Under the pieces are notes generated by a model that was not told the DNA's origin, did not search any database, and saw only the letters and a program-made list of their open reading frames with translations. A program made the translations under genes and the position numbers. Shown one piece after another: positions 9,650 through 19,905 of a stretch of DNA of 36,756 bases (position 1 is its first letter; each line of letters begins with the position of its first letter). The stretch comes from CAWHNT01 sp963830775 (GTDB lineage: Bacteria; Pseudomonadota; Alphaproteobacteria; Geminicoccales; Geminicoccaceae), in the NCBI GenBank assembly GCA_963830775.1, contig CAWHNT010000014.1, positions 1-36,756 of the forward strand. The letters are read 5' to 3'.

Positions 9650-10250
9650 GCCGCGGGGCAAGAAGAACATCGTCGTAGAAGCCGAGCTCAGGTTGCAGCT
9701 ATCAGCAGCTAACCGTCGAGCGCCACGGAGGCCTACCAGATTAGCTGACGGCGTTTACCACCGGACCTTCTTGACCTTCTGATCCTTGGGTCGAGCCGCC
9801 CTTCGCCGGCAGGCGACCACTGGCACCCACATGTACGCCACCACGGGCAAGACACTCGGACCGCAGCACGCCCGACGATAGCGGCGTACGTCCACTGGAA
9901 CTGTCCTGTGTTGTCTCGTGACGGAGCCACCCTGCGACTTCGATGCGACGGTTCGAGATAAATGCCCAAAGATCAGGCTAACTGTGAGTTGACACCTTGA
10001 TGAGCTAATATCAACCAATAGTGCAGGTTCCGGCGCGGTCCTCGGAAGCTCGTTATGACATAGCTCAACACGTACAATCGCCGATCGACCGGCACCAGCG
10101 CTTGGCCGCTCGGTATCGGTTCCGACCTCATCCGGAATCCGGCCCCGATCACGCCGACCTGTCTGCCGAGCGCCACGAGTTCGGCTGCCGACCCCGGTCG
10201 GCAGTGTCGAGAGCCCATCCCTGGTCTGCCACGCGATCGGCGGGAAGCGC
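9650..10250. other. Intergenic region upstream of the autotransporter, no gene recognised
   Basis: These 600 bp hold no convincing coding sequence. Base composition drops in G+C around 9940-10070. That stretch contains a dyad TTGAT (9997-10001) and ATCAA (10010-10014) separated by 8 bp; the half-sites resemble FNR sites but the spacing is wrong (4 is usual). The region presumably holds the autotransporter promoter, but I cannot point to -35 and -10 boxes with confidence. Confidence 0.5.
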
Positions 10251-13200
10251 ATGCCTGCTCGTATTCGGGACTTCAAGCGTCGCAGCCGTGCCAGATGGCT
10301 GGCCTCGGCATCGTGGCGGGCCATGCTGGGCGCGGCGGCATCGGGAGCGGTTGGCCTGCAGCTGGCGCTGCCGATGCGGGCGGAAAGCGCCTCGCCGCCC
10401 TACGTCGGCACCGGCGGGGGCACGAGATGCACCGTCGCTGCGAGCGGGCCGGGCGGGATCAGGTACAAGTGCACGACGAGCCTCGGCACGCCGCAGCAGA
10501 GCGTGGCAGTGCTGTCCAACGCCACGAACGTCGTGAACAGCCTGACCGGGAATGTCGGCGGGAGCGTGGCGTTCGGCCAACCGCCCGGCCAGCAGCCCGT
10601 CGGGTCGGTCGCGGCCTTCATCGGCAACGGCGCCTCCAACGGCTATCCCAATGAGCCCATCGGCCCGTGGAACAACGGCCCGAGCCTGGGCGTGAAGGCA
10701 AGCAATACCCGCATCATCTGGTCCGATGCCGAGGCCGCTCCCTACACCGGAGCCCTCCTGGTCCAGTCCGAAGGAGCCATCGGGTCCTTCGACGGCATCC
10801 GCAACCAGAGCGGGGCCGACGCCAGCTATGCCGGCGGGGCCGGAGGCGATGTCGGGATCCGCTTCCAGGGCTCGGTCGAGCTCGAGAGCATCGTCAAGGT
10901 GAGCCAGGGTTCCTCCCCGGTCGTGAAGCCCATGCTGGCCGGCATCGGCGCCTACTCGTTCGGAGGTGCCGGCGGGACCTACAATACGAACAATGACTGC
11001 TGTGCCGGTAATGGTGGCAATGGCGGTACGGTGGTGGTGTCGGTGCGGCCCGGCTCCTCGCTCCTGCTCGACGGCACGGTGCAGGGCGTGCCTGCGGTCG
11101 GGGTGGCCGCCCTCTCCGTGGGCGGCAACGCGGCCGACCTCAGCGCCGTCGGCAACCACCTGAGCAGCGCCGGCGGACGGGGCGGCAAGGTCGGCGTCCT
11201 CCTGAACGGGGCCAGCATCACGGGCGATGCGGGCGAGGCGATCGGGGTCGTGGCCGCGTCGGTCGGGGGAACGGGGAAGGCCGCCAACGATAGCGTCAAC
11301 TACTCGGGCAGCGCTTCGGGCGTGGCCGTCGGGCTGAAAGGCACCGAGATCGCGCTTGATGGCGGCGATGCGGTGGGCGTGCTGGCCGTGAGCGCTGCCG
11401 GCAGCTACACCTCGTCCAGCCTCGACCCGCCGCGCGGTGGCAATGTCGATGTGCTCGTCGACAAGAACAGCTCGATCAGCGCCGGCGATGGCAGCGGCAC
11501 GCTCGCAGCCGGCATCCTCGCCATTAGCAGCGGGACCGCAGCGGTCCTCTCCCCCGTCAACCTGCACGGCAGCACGAGCGAGACGATCCAGGCCACCGGT
11601 ATCGGGGAGAGCGGCGACGTCAGCGTGGCCAATGCGGCCCCGATCACGACCTCGGGCACGCTGGCGGTTGGCATCGCCGCGATCAGCGCCGGCGGTGCCG
11701 GGATCGTCGCTCCGGCCACGGGCGGCGGCATCAGCCATCTCGGCAACAGCGAGGCCGGCTATGCCACGACCGCGGGCAGGGTCACGCTCTACAACAGCGG
11801 TGAGATCGTCACGCAGGGTGCCAACGCCCATGGCCTCGCCGCCATCAGCACCGGCGGCGGCGGGCTGATCGCGTCCGAGGTCGAGGCGCGCAAGAGCGGC
11901 GACAGCTGGACCGATGGGGCGATTGTCGGGGGCGGCGGCTCGGGCGGCCAGGAGGAGAGCGGCCACGATGGCGGGGCCGTGCGCCTCGCGAACAGCGGTG
12001 CGGTCACGACGGGCGACGGCAGCGGCGGCGGCAATGTCGCCATGGGCATCGTCGCCCAGTCGATCGGCGGCGGCGGCGGCTCGGCCAGCGGCACCGCGCT
12101 CTTTGTCGGCGACAATGGCGGCGATGGCGGCGATGGCGGCAAGGTCAGGGTGGCGAATAACGGGGCGGTCACCACCCGCGACAAGGGGGCGGTGGGCGTC
12201 CTGGCCCAGTCGATCGGCGGTGGCGGCGGCAACGGGGCCAACGCCAAGGGCCTGTTCGTGGCCGTGGGCGGCCAGGGCGGCTCGGGCGGTGATGGCGGCG
12301 ATGTCGATGTCGAGCTCGGGCCCGAACTCGTTCGACACGAGGACGTTCGGGCCGAAGCAGGTGCAGGCCGGCTCCCGTGTCGGGCAGGCACGGACCGTGA
12401 CGCTGGGCCCGGTGACCGTCGGCCCCGGCAGCGGGACGGGCAACATCGTCACGCTCGGCGACTACGCTGCCGGTGTGATCGCCCAATCGATCGGCGGCGG
12501 TGGCGGCAATGGCGGCTATGCGGACGATCGTAGCGTGTTCATCTCGGCCGTGATCGGCGGGACGGCCGGCGGTGGTGGCAATGGGGGCAACGTTGGCGTG
12601 ACCAACGGGGTGACCCTGGTCACCTTGGGCAACCAGTCCTCCGGCATCATCGCCCAGTCGATCGGCGGTGGCGGTGGCACGGGCGGCGTGGCACGGGGCG
12701 ACAGCACGGGCTTCGGATTTGACGCCAGCATAGCGCTGGGTGGTGCTGGCGGCGATGGCGGAGCCGGCGGTTCCGTCAGCGTTACCAACAGTGGGCGCAT
12801 CCTCACCGGCTGTCCCGATCCCAAGAAGTGCAGCGACGGTGACACGAGCAGCTACCAGAATGCCGCCGGGCCCAGGATCGACAGTGCGGACGCGATCGGC
12901 ATCCTGGCCCAGTCGATCGGCGGCGGCGGTGGCAATGCCGGCGGTGCCACCGCCAAGTCGGAGGCGCTGCCGGTGGACGGCATCCCGACGCTGAGCGCCA
13001 GCTACGCCATGGGCGGCAAAGGCGGCACCGGGCAGAGCGCTGCCGAGGTCACGGTCACCAACAACGGCCTCCTGGTCACGGGCGGTGATGGCGCCCACGG
13101 CGTGCTCGCCCAGTCGATCGGTGCGGGCGGTGGCAATGGCGGCGATTTCGACCACCAGCTCGGCCGCCGGCGGCGGCGCCATGCTGGACTTCTCGGCTTC

Positions 13201-16200
13201 GGTGAGCCTGGGCGGGGACGGCGGTGCTGCGGGTGCCGGCGGCCCGGTCACGGTCAAGAACGGCAACGGGAAGGCGCCTGCCGGCATCCTCACCTTCGGC
13301 CAGAACGCGGTCGGCATCCTGGTGCAGTCCGTGGGCGGCGGTGGCGGCAACGGTGCAGTCGGCAATTCCAGCGGCTCGCTCTCCAGCGACAGCGAGAGCA
13401 GCGGCGTGGCGACTGCCGAGGAGGCGCCCACGCGGAAGATCACGGTCACCATCAGCGCCGGCGGCAAAGGCGGGGCCGCCGGGTCGGGCGGCGAGGTCGA
13501 GGTCGCCAACGCCGCCCGCAGTGGCGTGCGCACACTGGGCTCGGGCTCCTCCGGCATCCTGGCGCAGTCGATCGGCGGCGGTGGCGGCAATGCCGGCGGC
13601 GGCTCCTCCTCTGCGGATGGTGCCGACTACGCGCCCAGCGTCGCCATCGGCGGCAGCGGCGGTGCGGCCGGCAACGGTGGTGCCGTCACGGTGCAGAACG
13701 ACGGTACGGTAGTGACCGGCCAGACCCTCTCGCGCCAGGGTAGTCAGACCACCACCGGCGGCGACGGCATCGGCATCCTCGCCCAATCGATCGGCGGAGG
13801 TGGCGGCACTGGAGGCTCTTCCGACCCGGCGGCCTCGGATGACGGGAGCGAGGACGACTCCTCCACCAAGGCCGCGGCAGAGGAGTCCTCCAGCAGCTAC
13901 AAGGCTGCTGTCGGCGTCGGTGGCAGCGGCGGTGCCGCCGGCAATGGCGGCGCTGTCCAGGTCACCAACACGGGCACGGTGGGCACCCTGGGCATCCGCG
14001 CCTACGGCATCCTGGCTCAGTCGATCGGTGGTGGCGGTGGCGTGGGCGGCACCGCCACCTCCAGCTCGGCCTCCGCCGACGACGGCGATTATGAGGGCAC
14101 GCTTGGCCTCGGCGGCAGCGACGGCGCCAGCGGCCTGGGTGGAGCCGTCACGATCGGCAACACCGGCAGCATCACGACGGCAGGCTACGCGGCGCACGCC
14201 ATCCTGGCGCAGTCCATCGGCGGTGGCGGTGGCGTTGCCGCCGACGGTGCGGGCAACAGCACCACGACGGCGACGTTCGGCAATGACGGGGACAATCCCT
14301 CGCGCGGTGCCGGCAGCAAGGTGACTGTCACCGATCTGGGCTCGATCAGCACCGCCGGCGACGATGCCTACGGCATCCTGGCGCAGTCGATCGGCGGCGG
14401 CGGCGGCGTGGGCGGTGCCGGCTGCAGCAACTCCTCGGCACCGGCGGGCAGCACCCAGGCCACGGCCTGCTTCGGCAACAGCAGCGCCGACGACGGCAGC
14501 ACACCGGCCTGGGGCGATGGTTCCGAGCTGCGCGCCATCTTCGCCGGCCAGAGCCAGAGCGGGGCGGATGGCGGCGAGATCGAGATCGGGCCTGCCACGG
14601 GCAGGATCGTGACCACCGGTGCCCGCGCCCTCGGCATTGTGGCCCAGAGCATCGGCGGCGGTGGTGGCCTGATCGCGGGCCGCGAGGAGAACCTCACCGG
14701 CATTGTCTCCGGCGACCTCCAGGGCCGGGGCAACGGGGGCAGGATCTCGATCACGCTCGGCAAGCCGGGCGCCGACCCCTCGGCCACCAGCATCACCACC
14801 GCCGGCGACGGCGCCTACGGCATCCTGGCCCAGTCGATCGGCGGCGGCGGTGGCTTCGCCGGCAATTCCTCCCTGCCGCTCTCGTTCCCCATCGGCCTTC
14901 CGGCAAGCAAGCCCGGCACGTCCGTCGCGAATGGCGGGCCGATCGGGATCGACATCAATGCCAACATCGTCACCACCGGCGCCAACGCGCACGGCATCTT
15001 CGCGCAGAGCCTGGGCGGGAACGCCGTGATCGCAGGCGACGGCAATGCGGTCAGGGTGTCCTATGGCACGGGCCAGCCCGGCTATGGCGGAACGATCGAC
15101 ATCGAGCAGGACGGCGGTACCATCTCCACGAGCGGCCCGGGCTCGATCGGCATCTTCGCCCACAGCTCCGGCAACCAGATCGTGCCGTTCAACCCGATCA
15201 CGGTCGATATCGGCGGCAGCGTGGTGGGCGGCACCGGCTCGGGCGCCGCCGGAATCGTCGTATCGGGCGGCTCGCCTGGTGGAAACCCGAACCTGGTGAA
15301 GATCAAGCCCGGCGGTTCCGTCGGCACGGTGGATGGCGTGGACGGGACGGCGATCCGCGCGTCCGACAACGTCACCAACGTCGTCAACCAGGGCACGCTC
15401 GTCGGCAGCGTCGATCTCGACTACGGCACCGTGACCGCTGCCACGGCCGCACCGGTGGGTGCCACCGACGCCACGGCCGCGGGCCGCAGCCACCGCGTCG
15501 GCACCATCACCAACCGGGGCACCTTCGTCACCGGCGAGACCGTGCGGGCATCGCGGCTGACCAACTCGGGCACGCTCGACATCTCCGGTGGCGGCGATAC
15601 CGGGACCACGCACATCTCGGGCGATCTCGTCCAGGACGAGAAGGGCCGGATGCTGATCGACGCCGATCATGCGGAGCGCGAGGTCGACCGCATCACGGTC
15701 GAGGGTGACGTCAAGCTCCGGGGCACGCTCAAGGTCAAGCCGCTGAGCCTCGGTAAGCGGGAGCTCACCGTGCTCTCCGCCGGCGGCGCCCTCCGTGTCG
15801 ACCGCGGCTTCGAGCTGCGCGGCTCGCCAGTCGTCCGCTACACCCACCGGGTCGTCGGGCGCACCTTGCGGATTGAGCCGCACCTTCGCTTGGCCGACCG
15901 CGCGGGTGGGAACGAGCGGAGCCTCGCTGCGGACCTGCAGCGGCTCTGGGACGAGGACGACGCAGCGGGAGACCGCCTCGGCACCCTCTACGCGACGCTC
16001 GCGGCTGCCGGCGACGACGGGGATGTCGAGGAGACCCTGGGCCAGCTCTCGGGTGCCGGCCTCGCCGCGATCGGCCCGGTCTGGGCCGCCACGAGCCAGG
16101 ACTTCACGGCCGGCATGAACAGCTGCCCCACCTTCGCCGGCGAGGGAACGCTCCTGAGCGAGCGCGAGTGCGGCTGGGGCAGGATCGTCGGCAGCGACGC

Positions 16201-16999
16201 CGACCGCGACAGCAGCGGCTCCAGCCCCGGCTATGGGGCCAGGACGCTGACCACCCAGTTCGGCGGCCAGAAGGCGGTGGCCCCCGGCTGGTTCTTGGGC
16301 GGCTCGATCGCCTATGAACTGAGCCGGATCGACGGCAAGGGCCAGGACAACGACACCGACCTGGACGGCCAGGGCGTGCTGGTCGGCGCCGTGCTGAAGC
16401 GCGAGGCGGGCCCGCTCCTGCTCTCCGGCTCGCTTAGCGCCGGCTATGCCTGGTACGACAGCGAGCGCCGGATCGACCTCGCCACCGGCGACGAGCAGGC
16501 GGAGGGCTCGCCCGAGGTCGCCAATGGCGGGCTCCACGCCCGGGCGGCCTACGAGCTGCCGATGCAGGGCTGGTACCTGCGCCCCTCGCTCGACATCGGC
16601 GCCGACTATGTCCGGATCGGCAGCTACGACGAGCATGGGGCGTCAGGGCTCGACCTCGACGTGGACTCGTCGGACAAGCTGATCGCGAGCGCCACGCCGG
16701 CCGTGGAGATCGGTGGCCGGGTCGAGCTGCCGGACGGCTCGGTGCTGCGGCCGTTTCTCTCGCTGGGGGCAAGCCTTTATAGCGCCAACAACTGGCAGAC
16801 CGAGGCGCGTCTCGAGGATGGAGGCTCGTCGGACGAGTTCACGACCGAGCTCGCCGAGCCCAACCTCGTGGGCAGGCTCATCCTCGGTGCCGACGTGGTC
16901 ACGAGCCGGTGGATCGACGTGAAGCTGCAGTACGGCCTCGACCTGGCGAGCGACTATATCGCCAACAAGGGCCTGCTCCGCGTCGGGCTCGACTTCTGA
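10251..16999 (+). CDS. Giant type Va autotransporter with glycine-rich QSIGGGGG-repeat passenger (two frame changes)
   Basis: This is a surface-exposed or secreted protein of about 2,250 residues that carries its own outer-membrane exporter. GGGAAG lies just before ATG 10251. The N-terminus is a long Arg-rich signal peptide with a hydrophobic stretch (LGAAASGAVGLQLALP). The passenger, about 1,900 residues, is built of Gly/Ser/Asn-rich units predicted to form a beta-helix. Fourteen clear copies of QSIGGGGG lie between 12057 and 14850, with degenerate forms before and after. After ~15350 come the usual closing units (VNQGTLVG, ITNRGTF, LTNSGTLDI), then an autotransporter barrel from about 16160 that ends in RVGLDF with terminal Phe. 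The frame changes near 12318 and near 13145; the protein reads sensibly across both if one base is adjusted. Function of the passenger is unknown; adhesion or autoaggregation is typical of the family. Confidence 0.88.
12050..14860 (+). repeat. Fourteen QSIGGGGG-encoding repeats in the autotransporter passenger
   Basis: Motif starts lie at about 12057, 12207, 12484, 12656, 12910, 13111, 13327, 13565, 13788, 14017, 14210, 14387, 14645 and 14830. Spacing is 150-280 bp. Each has the pattern G-[IV]-[LIV]-[AV]-Q-S-[IV]-G-[GA]-G-G-G. The underlying DNA, CAGTCGATCGGCGGCGGTGG, is nearly unchanged from copy to copy. Weaker relatives such as AVGVLAVSAAG and AHGLAAISTGGGG occur from ~11100, and FAQSLGGN and FAHSSGN close the array at ~15001 and ~15157. 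Confidence 0.85.
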
Positions 17000-17100
17000 G
17001 CAAGGATGCAAGCCATGAGGACCCGCTCCCGCAACGCCATCCGCACACCATGAGCAGCCGTACCGGCCGCTTGCCATCCAGCCCAGGGCTCATACCAACC

Positions 17101-17310
17101 CTACGAAGTGGTGACTGACTTGGGCAGCCAGGGAAAGCTGGTGAGTAAGCGCAGCCGGCCCGGCTCGGCGAGCAGCGCGTTCCAGGCGGCGTCACGAACG
17201 GCCTCGTAGCCGCCGGCGAGGAAGCGGTGGCTGAGCCAGCGGTCGCGCAGATGCTCCCACACCCGCTCGACCGGGTTCAGCTCCGGGCTGTACGTGGCGG
17301 CGGATGCACA
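17101..17310 (-). mobile_element. IS630-family transposase, C-terminal fragment
   Basis: The minus-strand frame TYSPELNPVERVWEHLRDRW followed by GRLRLLTSFPWLP and a stop at 17101 is the last ~65 residues of an IS630-type DDE transposase. The motif YSPELNPVE contains the third catalytic acid. Everything upstream in the transposase is missing, and from about 17310 the sequence is unrelated. The sequence just past the stop, GGGTTGGTATGAGC, may be the outer end of the element. It lies about 100 bp after the autotransporter stop. Confidence 0.8.
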
Positions 17311-17350
17311 CGCCGTTGGTCGAGCAGCACCGCTGGTATTCCAGTAGAGG

Positions 17351-17659
17351 GTGCTAACCCTGGGGTTGCGGTGCAAGCGGTGCGAGGGCGAGGAGCACAC
17401 CAAGAACGGCTTCATGCGCGGCAAGCAGCGCTACCGCTGCCGGGCCTGCGGGCTGAACTTCACCGACACGCCGCCGCGCGGGGCCGCCTACCAGGAGGCG
17501 ATCCCGCAAGGGCAGCTCTATGTCGGCAAGGACCAGACCCACAGTCTCGAGCGCGACCATGCCCGCCAGCGGCACTGGCTCGCCCGCTTCCGCCGCCGCT
17601 CTATCGCCCTCTTCGGCGGCAACGGGAGGATCGGTGAGCTTACAGCTATGCTGGCCTAA
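17351..17659 (+). mobile_element. IS1-family transposase remnant with a large internal deletion
   Basis: The first ~40 residues are the zinc-ribbon of an IS1-type protein: CKRCEGEEHTKNG, then GKQRYRCRACGLNFTDTPPR, with four cysteines. After a short unrelated link the frame jumps to the C-terminal end of the same family, YVGKDQTHSLERDHARQRHW followed by LARFRRRSIAL. About 150 residues including the catalytic core are gone, so the element cannot move. It abuts the IS630 fragment, and both lie between the autotransporter and the desaturase operon. The 230 bp that follow (17660-17892) contain no gene; they include a tandem TGATCACC TGATCACC at 17828-17843 of unknown meaning. Confidence 0.72.
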
Positions 17660-17892
17660 AACCCTCCTCCCAGACACCAGCGGTGGCCAGCTTTATCAGG
17701 CCAGGGCACACTATCAGAAGTGTCGTAATGTAACCGGCCGGGACTGGTGCCACACTGATTCAAAGCAGCATGCCGGAAGAACGGCAGAAATCCCGAGCGG
17801 ATGATCGCGCTCGTCCTCATCACAGGATGATCACCTGATCACCCGGTAGCCATTTCCTGACGCCAAGCCGGTCCTCGGGCCCGGCAGGCCCG

Positions 17893-18105
17893 TCAGGGAT
17901 CATCCTCCCCGATCGCACCGACGATGGCCGCTTCCTTGAGCAGACAGACCGATCCTTGCACCTTGCCGTCTCTGACCGGCACGGCCTCGTAGATCGGCAC
18001 CTCCTCACCCTCCTCGACGATCTGCCGCCTGGTCGAGATTCCGTAGGTCTCGCCGCTCTCGTGCTGCACGAGGTCGCCGGGGAAATACTTCCATCCCGCT
18101 TGCAT
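17893..18105 (-). CDS. Small conserved-looking hypothetical protein (70 aa) downstream of the desaturase
   Basis: I do not recognise the family. The protein is 70 residues, acidic, without signal peptide or membrane segment. It begins MQAGWKYFPGDLVQHESGE and has the stretch RRQIVEEGEEVPIYEAVPVR, which suggests a small beta-barrel or SH3-like fold (a WxYxPGDLV opening is common in such folds). The ATG at 18105 is chosen because AGAGGAG lies 6-12 bp upstream; the longer reading frame would run back into the desaturase. It starts 56 bp after the desaturase stop on the same strand and is probably its operon partner. Function unknown. Confidence 0.7.
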   Translation of the reverse strand: MQAGWKYFPGDLVQHESGETYGISTRRQIVEEGEEVPIYEAVPVRDGKVQGSVCLLKEAAIVGAIGEDDP

Positions 18106-18160
18106 TGTGCTCTCCTCTGGAGGATCGGAAACGACGGACAGATGCGTCCGACGCAGTTTC

Positions 18161-19751
18161 TCAGGCCGATGCCATGACCGCGGCATCGTGGCGGAATGGG
18201 ACCATCCTCTCCCGATCCTCGTCCCACAGCGTGAAGCGGAAGCACTGGAAGGTGTCCTTGAGCGTGAGGCGATTGACACCGCGCAGTTCCGGGAAGTCGC
18301 GCAGCACCTCGCCCAGCCGGTAGCTCGGGATCCGGCTCGAGAGATGATGCACGTGATGGACGCCGATATTGGCGGTGAACCAGCGCAGCACGGCCGGCAG
18401 GTCGAGATGCGAGCTGCCGCGCAAAGCACCGTCATGGACGCTCCAGGCCTCGCCTGGCGCCCAGTAGGCGTGCTCATACTGGTGTTGGACATAGAACAGC
18501 CAGACGCCGATCGCCGAGGCCAGCCAGGTGATCGGCAGCTGGACCAGCAGGAAGTCGCGCCAGCCCACCAGGGCCACGCCGAGACCGATCAGGCAGGCGA
18601 TGGCGAGGTTGGTCGCCATGGCACTGAGCCAGGCTTCCCTGCTCGAGCGCATCAGCTGCGCCGGCAGCCGATAGTGCAGCACGAACAGATAGGGAGCACC
18701 CAGACCGAGCAGAAAGAGGGGGTTGCGCGAGAGACGGTAGAGCGCCTGCCGACGCGGCGAGAGCTGCTGGAACTCGCGCACGGTCAGCGTGTCGACGTCG
18801 CCGATCCCGCGTCGGTCGAGATTGCCGGAGGTGGCGTGGTGGATGGCGTGCGCGTGCCGCCAATGGCCGTAGGGCGTGAGAGTAAGGACGCCTATCGCCC
18901 GCCCCAGCCAGTCTCGACCGGCGACTTCCAGGAGGCGCTCGCCGCCCTGCTCGGCAAGGAGGCGCCCAACCTATCGCCCTCGGTGGTCGCCCGGCTCAAG
19001 AGCGACTGGCAGGGCGAGTACGAGCGCTGGCAGCAACGCGACCTGTCGGCCCGGCGCTACGTCTACATCTGGGCCGACGGCGTCTACCTGCAGGCGCGAA
19101 TGGAGCCCCAGGCCGAGTGCATGCTGGTGATCATCGGCGCCACGCCTGAGGGCAAGAAGGAGCTGGTCGGCTTCCAGGTCGGCACCCGTGAGAGTGCCCA
19201 AAGCTGGCACGAGCTGCTGGTCGGGCTAAAGGCCCGCGGCCTGGCGATGGCCCCCGAGCTGGCGGTTGGCGATGGCGCGCTCGGCTTCTGGAGGGCCCTG
19301 GAGGAGGCGTTCCCCTCGGTTCGTCACCAGCGGTGCTGGGTGCACAAGGCGGCCAATGTCCTCAACAAGCTTCCGAAGTCGCTGCAGGCCAATGCGCGCC
19401 AGGATCTGCGGGAGCGTTGGCGGACCGGCGGCGGAAGAACGAGCCATGCCCGCAATCGTGCTGGATCATGAACAGGCGCACGAGAAAGCCGGCCGCGGGC
19501 ACAGCCAGCAGCAGGCACAGCCAGTAGGAGTAGCCAAGGCTGACCCACATCGCGAGCCACAGGCCCGCAAACGGCACCGCGGTAACGACCAGCTCGACAA
19601 CACTCCGGGCAAGGCTCGGCTCACGGTAGGCGGCGAGCGCGCGCAGCCAGTGACGGCCGTCGGGCTCAAGCGACGACGCACCCGAAGCGTGGCGGGTAAG
19701 GGTATCCGCCATCGGCAGATCGGGGGCAGTACGGGGCGTGGGCAGGTTCAC
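18161..19751 (-). pseudogene. Membrane fatty acid desaturase, split by an IS256 fragment
   Basis: This is a membrane-bound di-iron desaturase that puts double bonds into acyl chains of membrane lipids. All three histidine boxes are visible: HDCGH in the first part, HAHAIHH and HHVHH in the second. The N-terminal piece runs from 19751 (GTG; an ATG at 19712 is possible) to 19416 and ends at FFRRRSAN. The C-terminal piece resumes at 18913 with DWLGRAIGVLTLTPYGHW and ends at 18161. Joined, the halves give about 362 residues, normal for the family, with no residue missing. The 502-bp insert between them shifts the frame and contains stops, so the gene is inactive as it stands. Hydrophobic helices flank the boxes as expected. 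A CTGATnnAGGTTAG site lies 108 bp upstream. Confidence 0.9.
18914..19415 (+). mobile_element. Internal fragment of an IS256-family (mutator-type) transposase
   Basis: The insert reads on the plus strand as about 167 residues from the middle of an IS256-type transposase: VSTGDFQEALAALLG, RRYVYIWADGVYLQARM (first catalytic Asp), AVGDGALGFWRALEE (second Asp) and RHQRCWVHKAANVLNKLPKS. The N-terminal third, the C-terminal part with the catalytic Glu and both inverted-repeat ends are absent. No target-site duplication is visible at its borders in the desaturase gene. It cannot have arrived as drawn by ordinary transposition. Confidence 0.85.
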
Positions 19752-19859
19752 GGTGGATAGCGTCTCGACGGCTGGGACGGGTCTATCAGCGGGAGGTGAC
19801 CAAGCCGCATGGTCGACTTCCCAGCCGACGATCTTTATGCGACCGAGCCTCGGCCGGCG

Positions 19860-19873
19860 CTAACCTGGATCAG
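19860..19873 (-). promoter_or_regulatory. Candidate Crp/Fnr site upstream of the desaturase (CTGATCCAGGTTAG)
   Basis: The minus strand reads CTGATCCAGGTTAG, an imperfect dyad with half-sites CTGAT and GTTAG. It lies 108 bp upstream of the GTG start of the desaturase and beyond the 3' end of the adjacent Crp/Fnr gene. The same 14-mer with two free positions occurs before the Crp/Fnr gene and before the phasin gene. Confidence 0.6.
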
Positions 19874-19905
19874 CCGCCCAGGACGTGAACGTGGGGCGGC
19901 CGTCG

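Noticed and set aside
9997..10014. FNR box upstream of the autotransporter (TTGAT...ATCAA)
   Set aside because: The half-sites are separated by 8 bp, not 4, and the pattern differs from the local CTGATnnAGGTTAG motif.
12050..14860. CRISPR-like array suggested by regularly spaced 20-bp repeats
   Set aside because: Spacing varies from 150 to 280 bp, the repeats encode QSIGGGGG in a continuous frame, and no cas genes are present.
13076..16636. Very long minus-strand open frame opposite the autotransporter, and a similar one at 10149-12452
   Set aside because: High G/C with regular GGN codons removes stops on the opposite strand. The translation is low-complexity Ala/Asp/Arg with no domain, while the plus strand has a signal peptide, repeats and a barrel.
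18107..19471. A single 454-codon plus-strand gene spanning desaturase and IS256 DNA
   Set aside because: Only 18914-19415 resembles a protein in this frame. The flanks are antisense to the desaturase halves, which carry all three histidine boxes.
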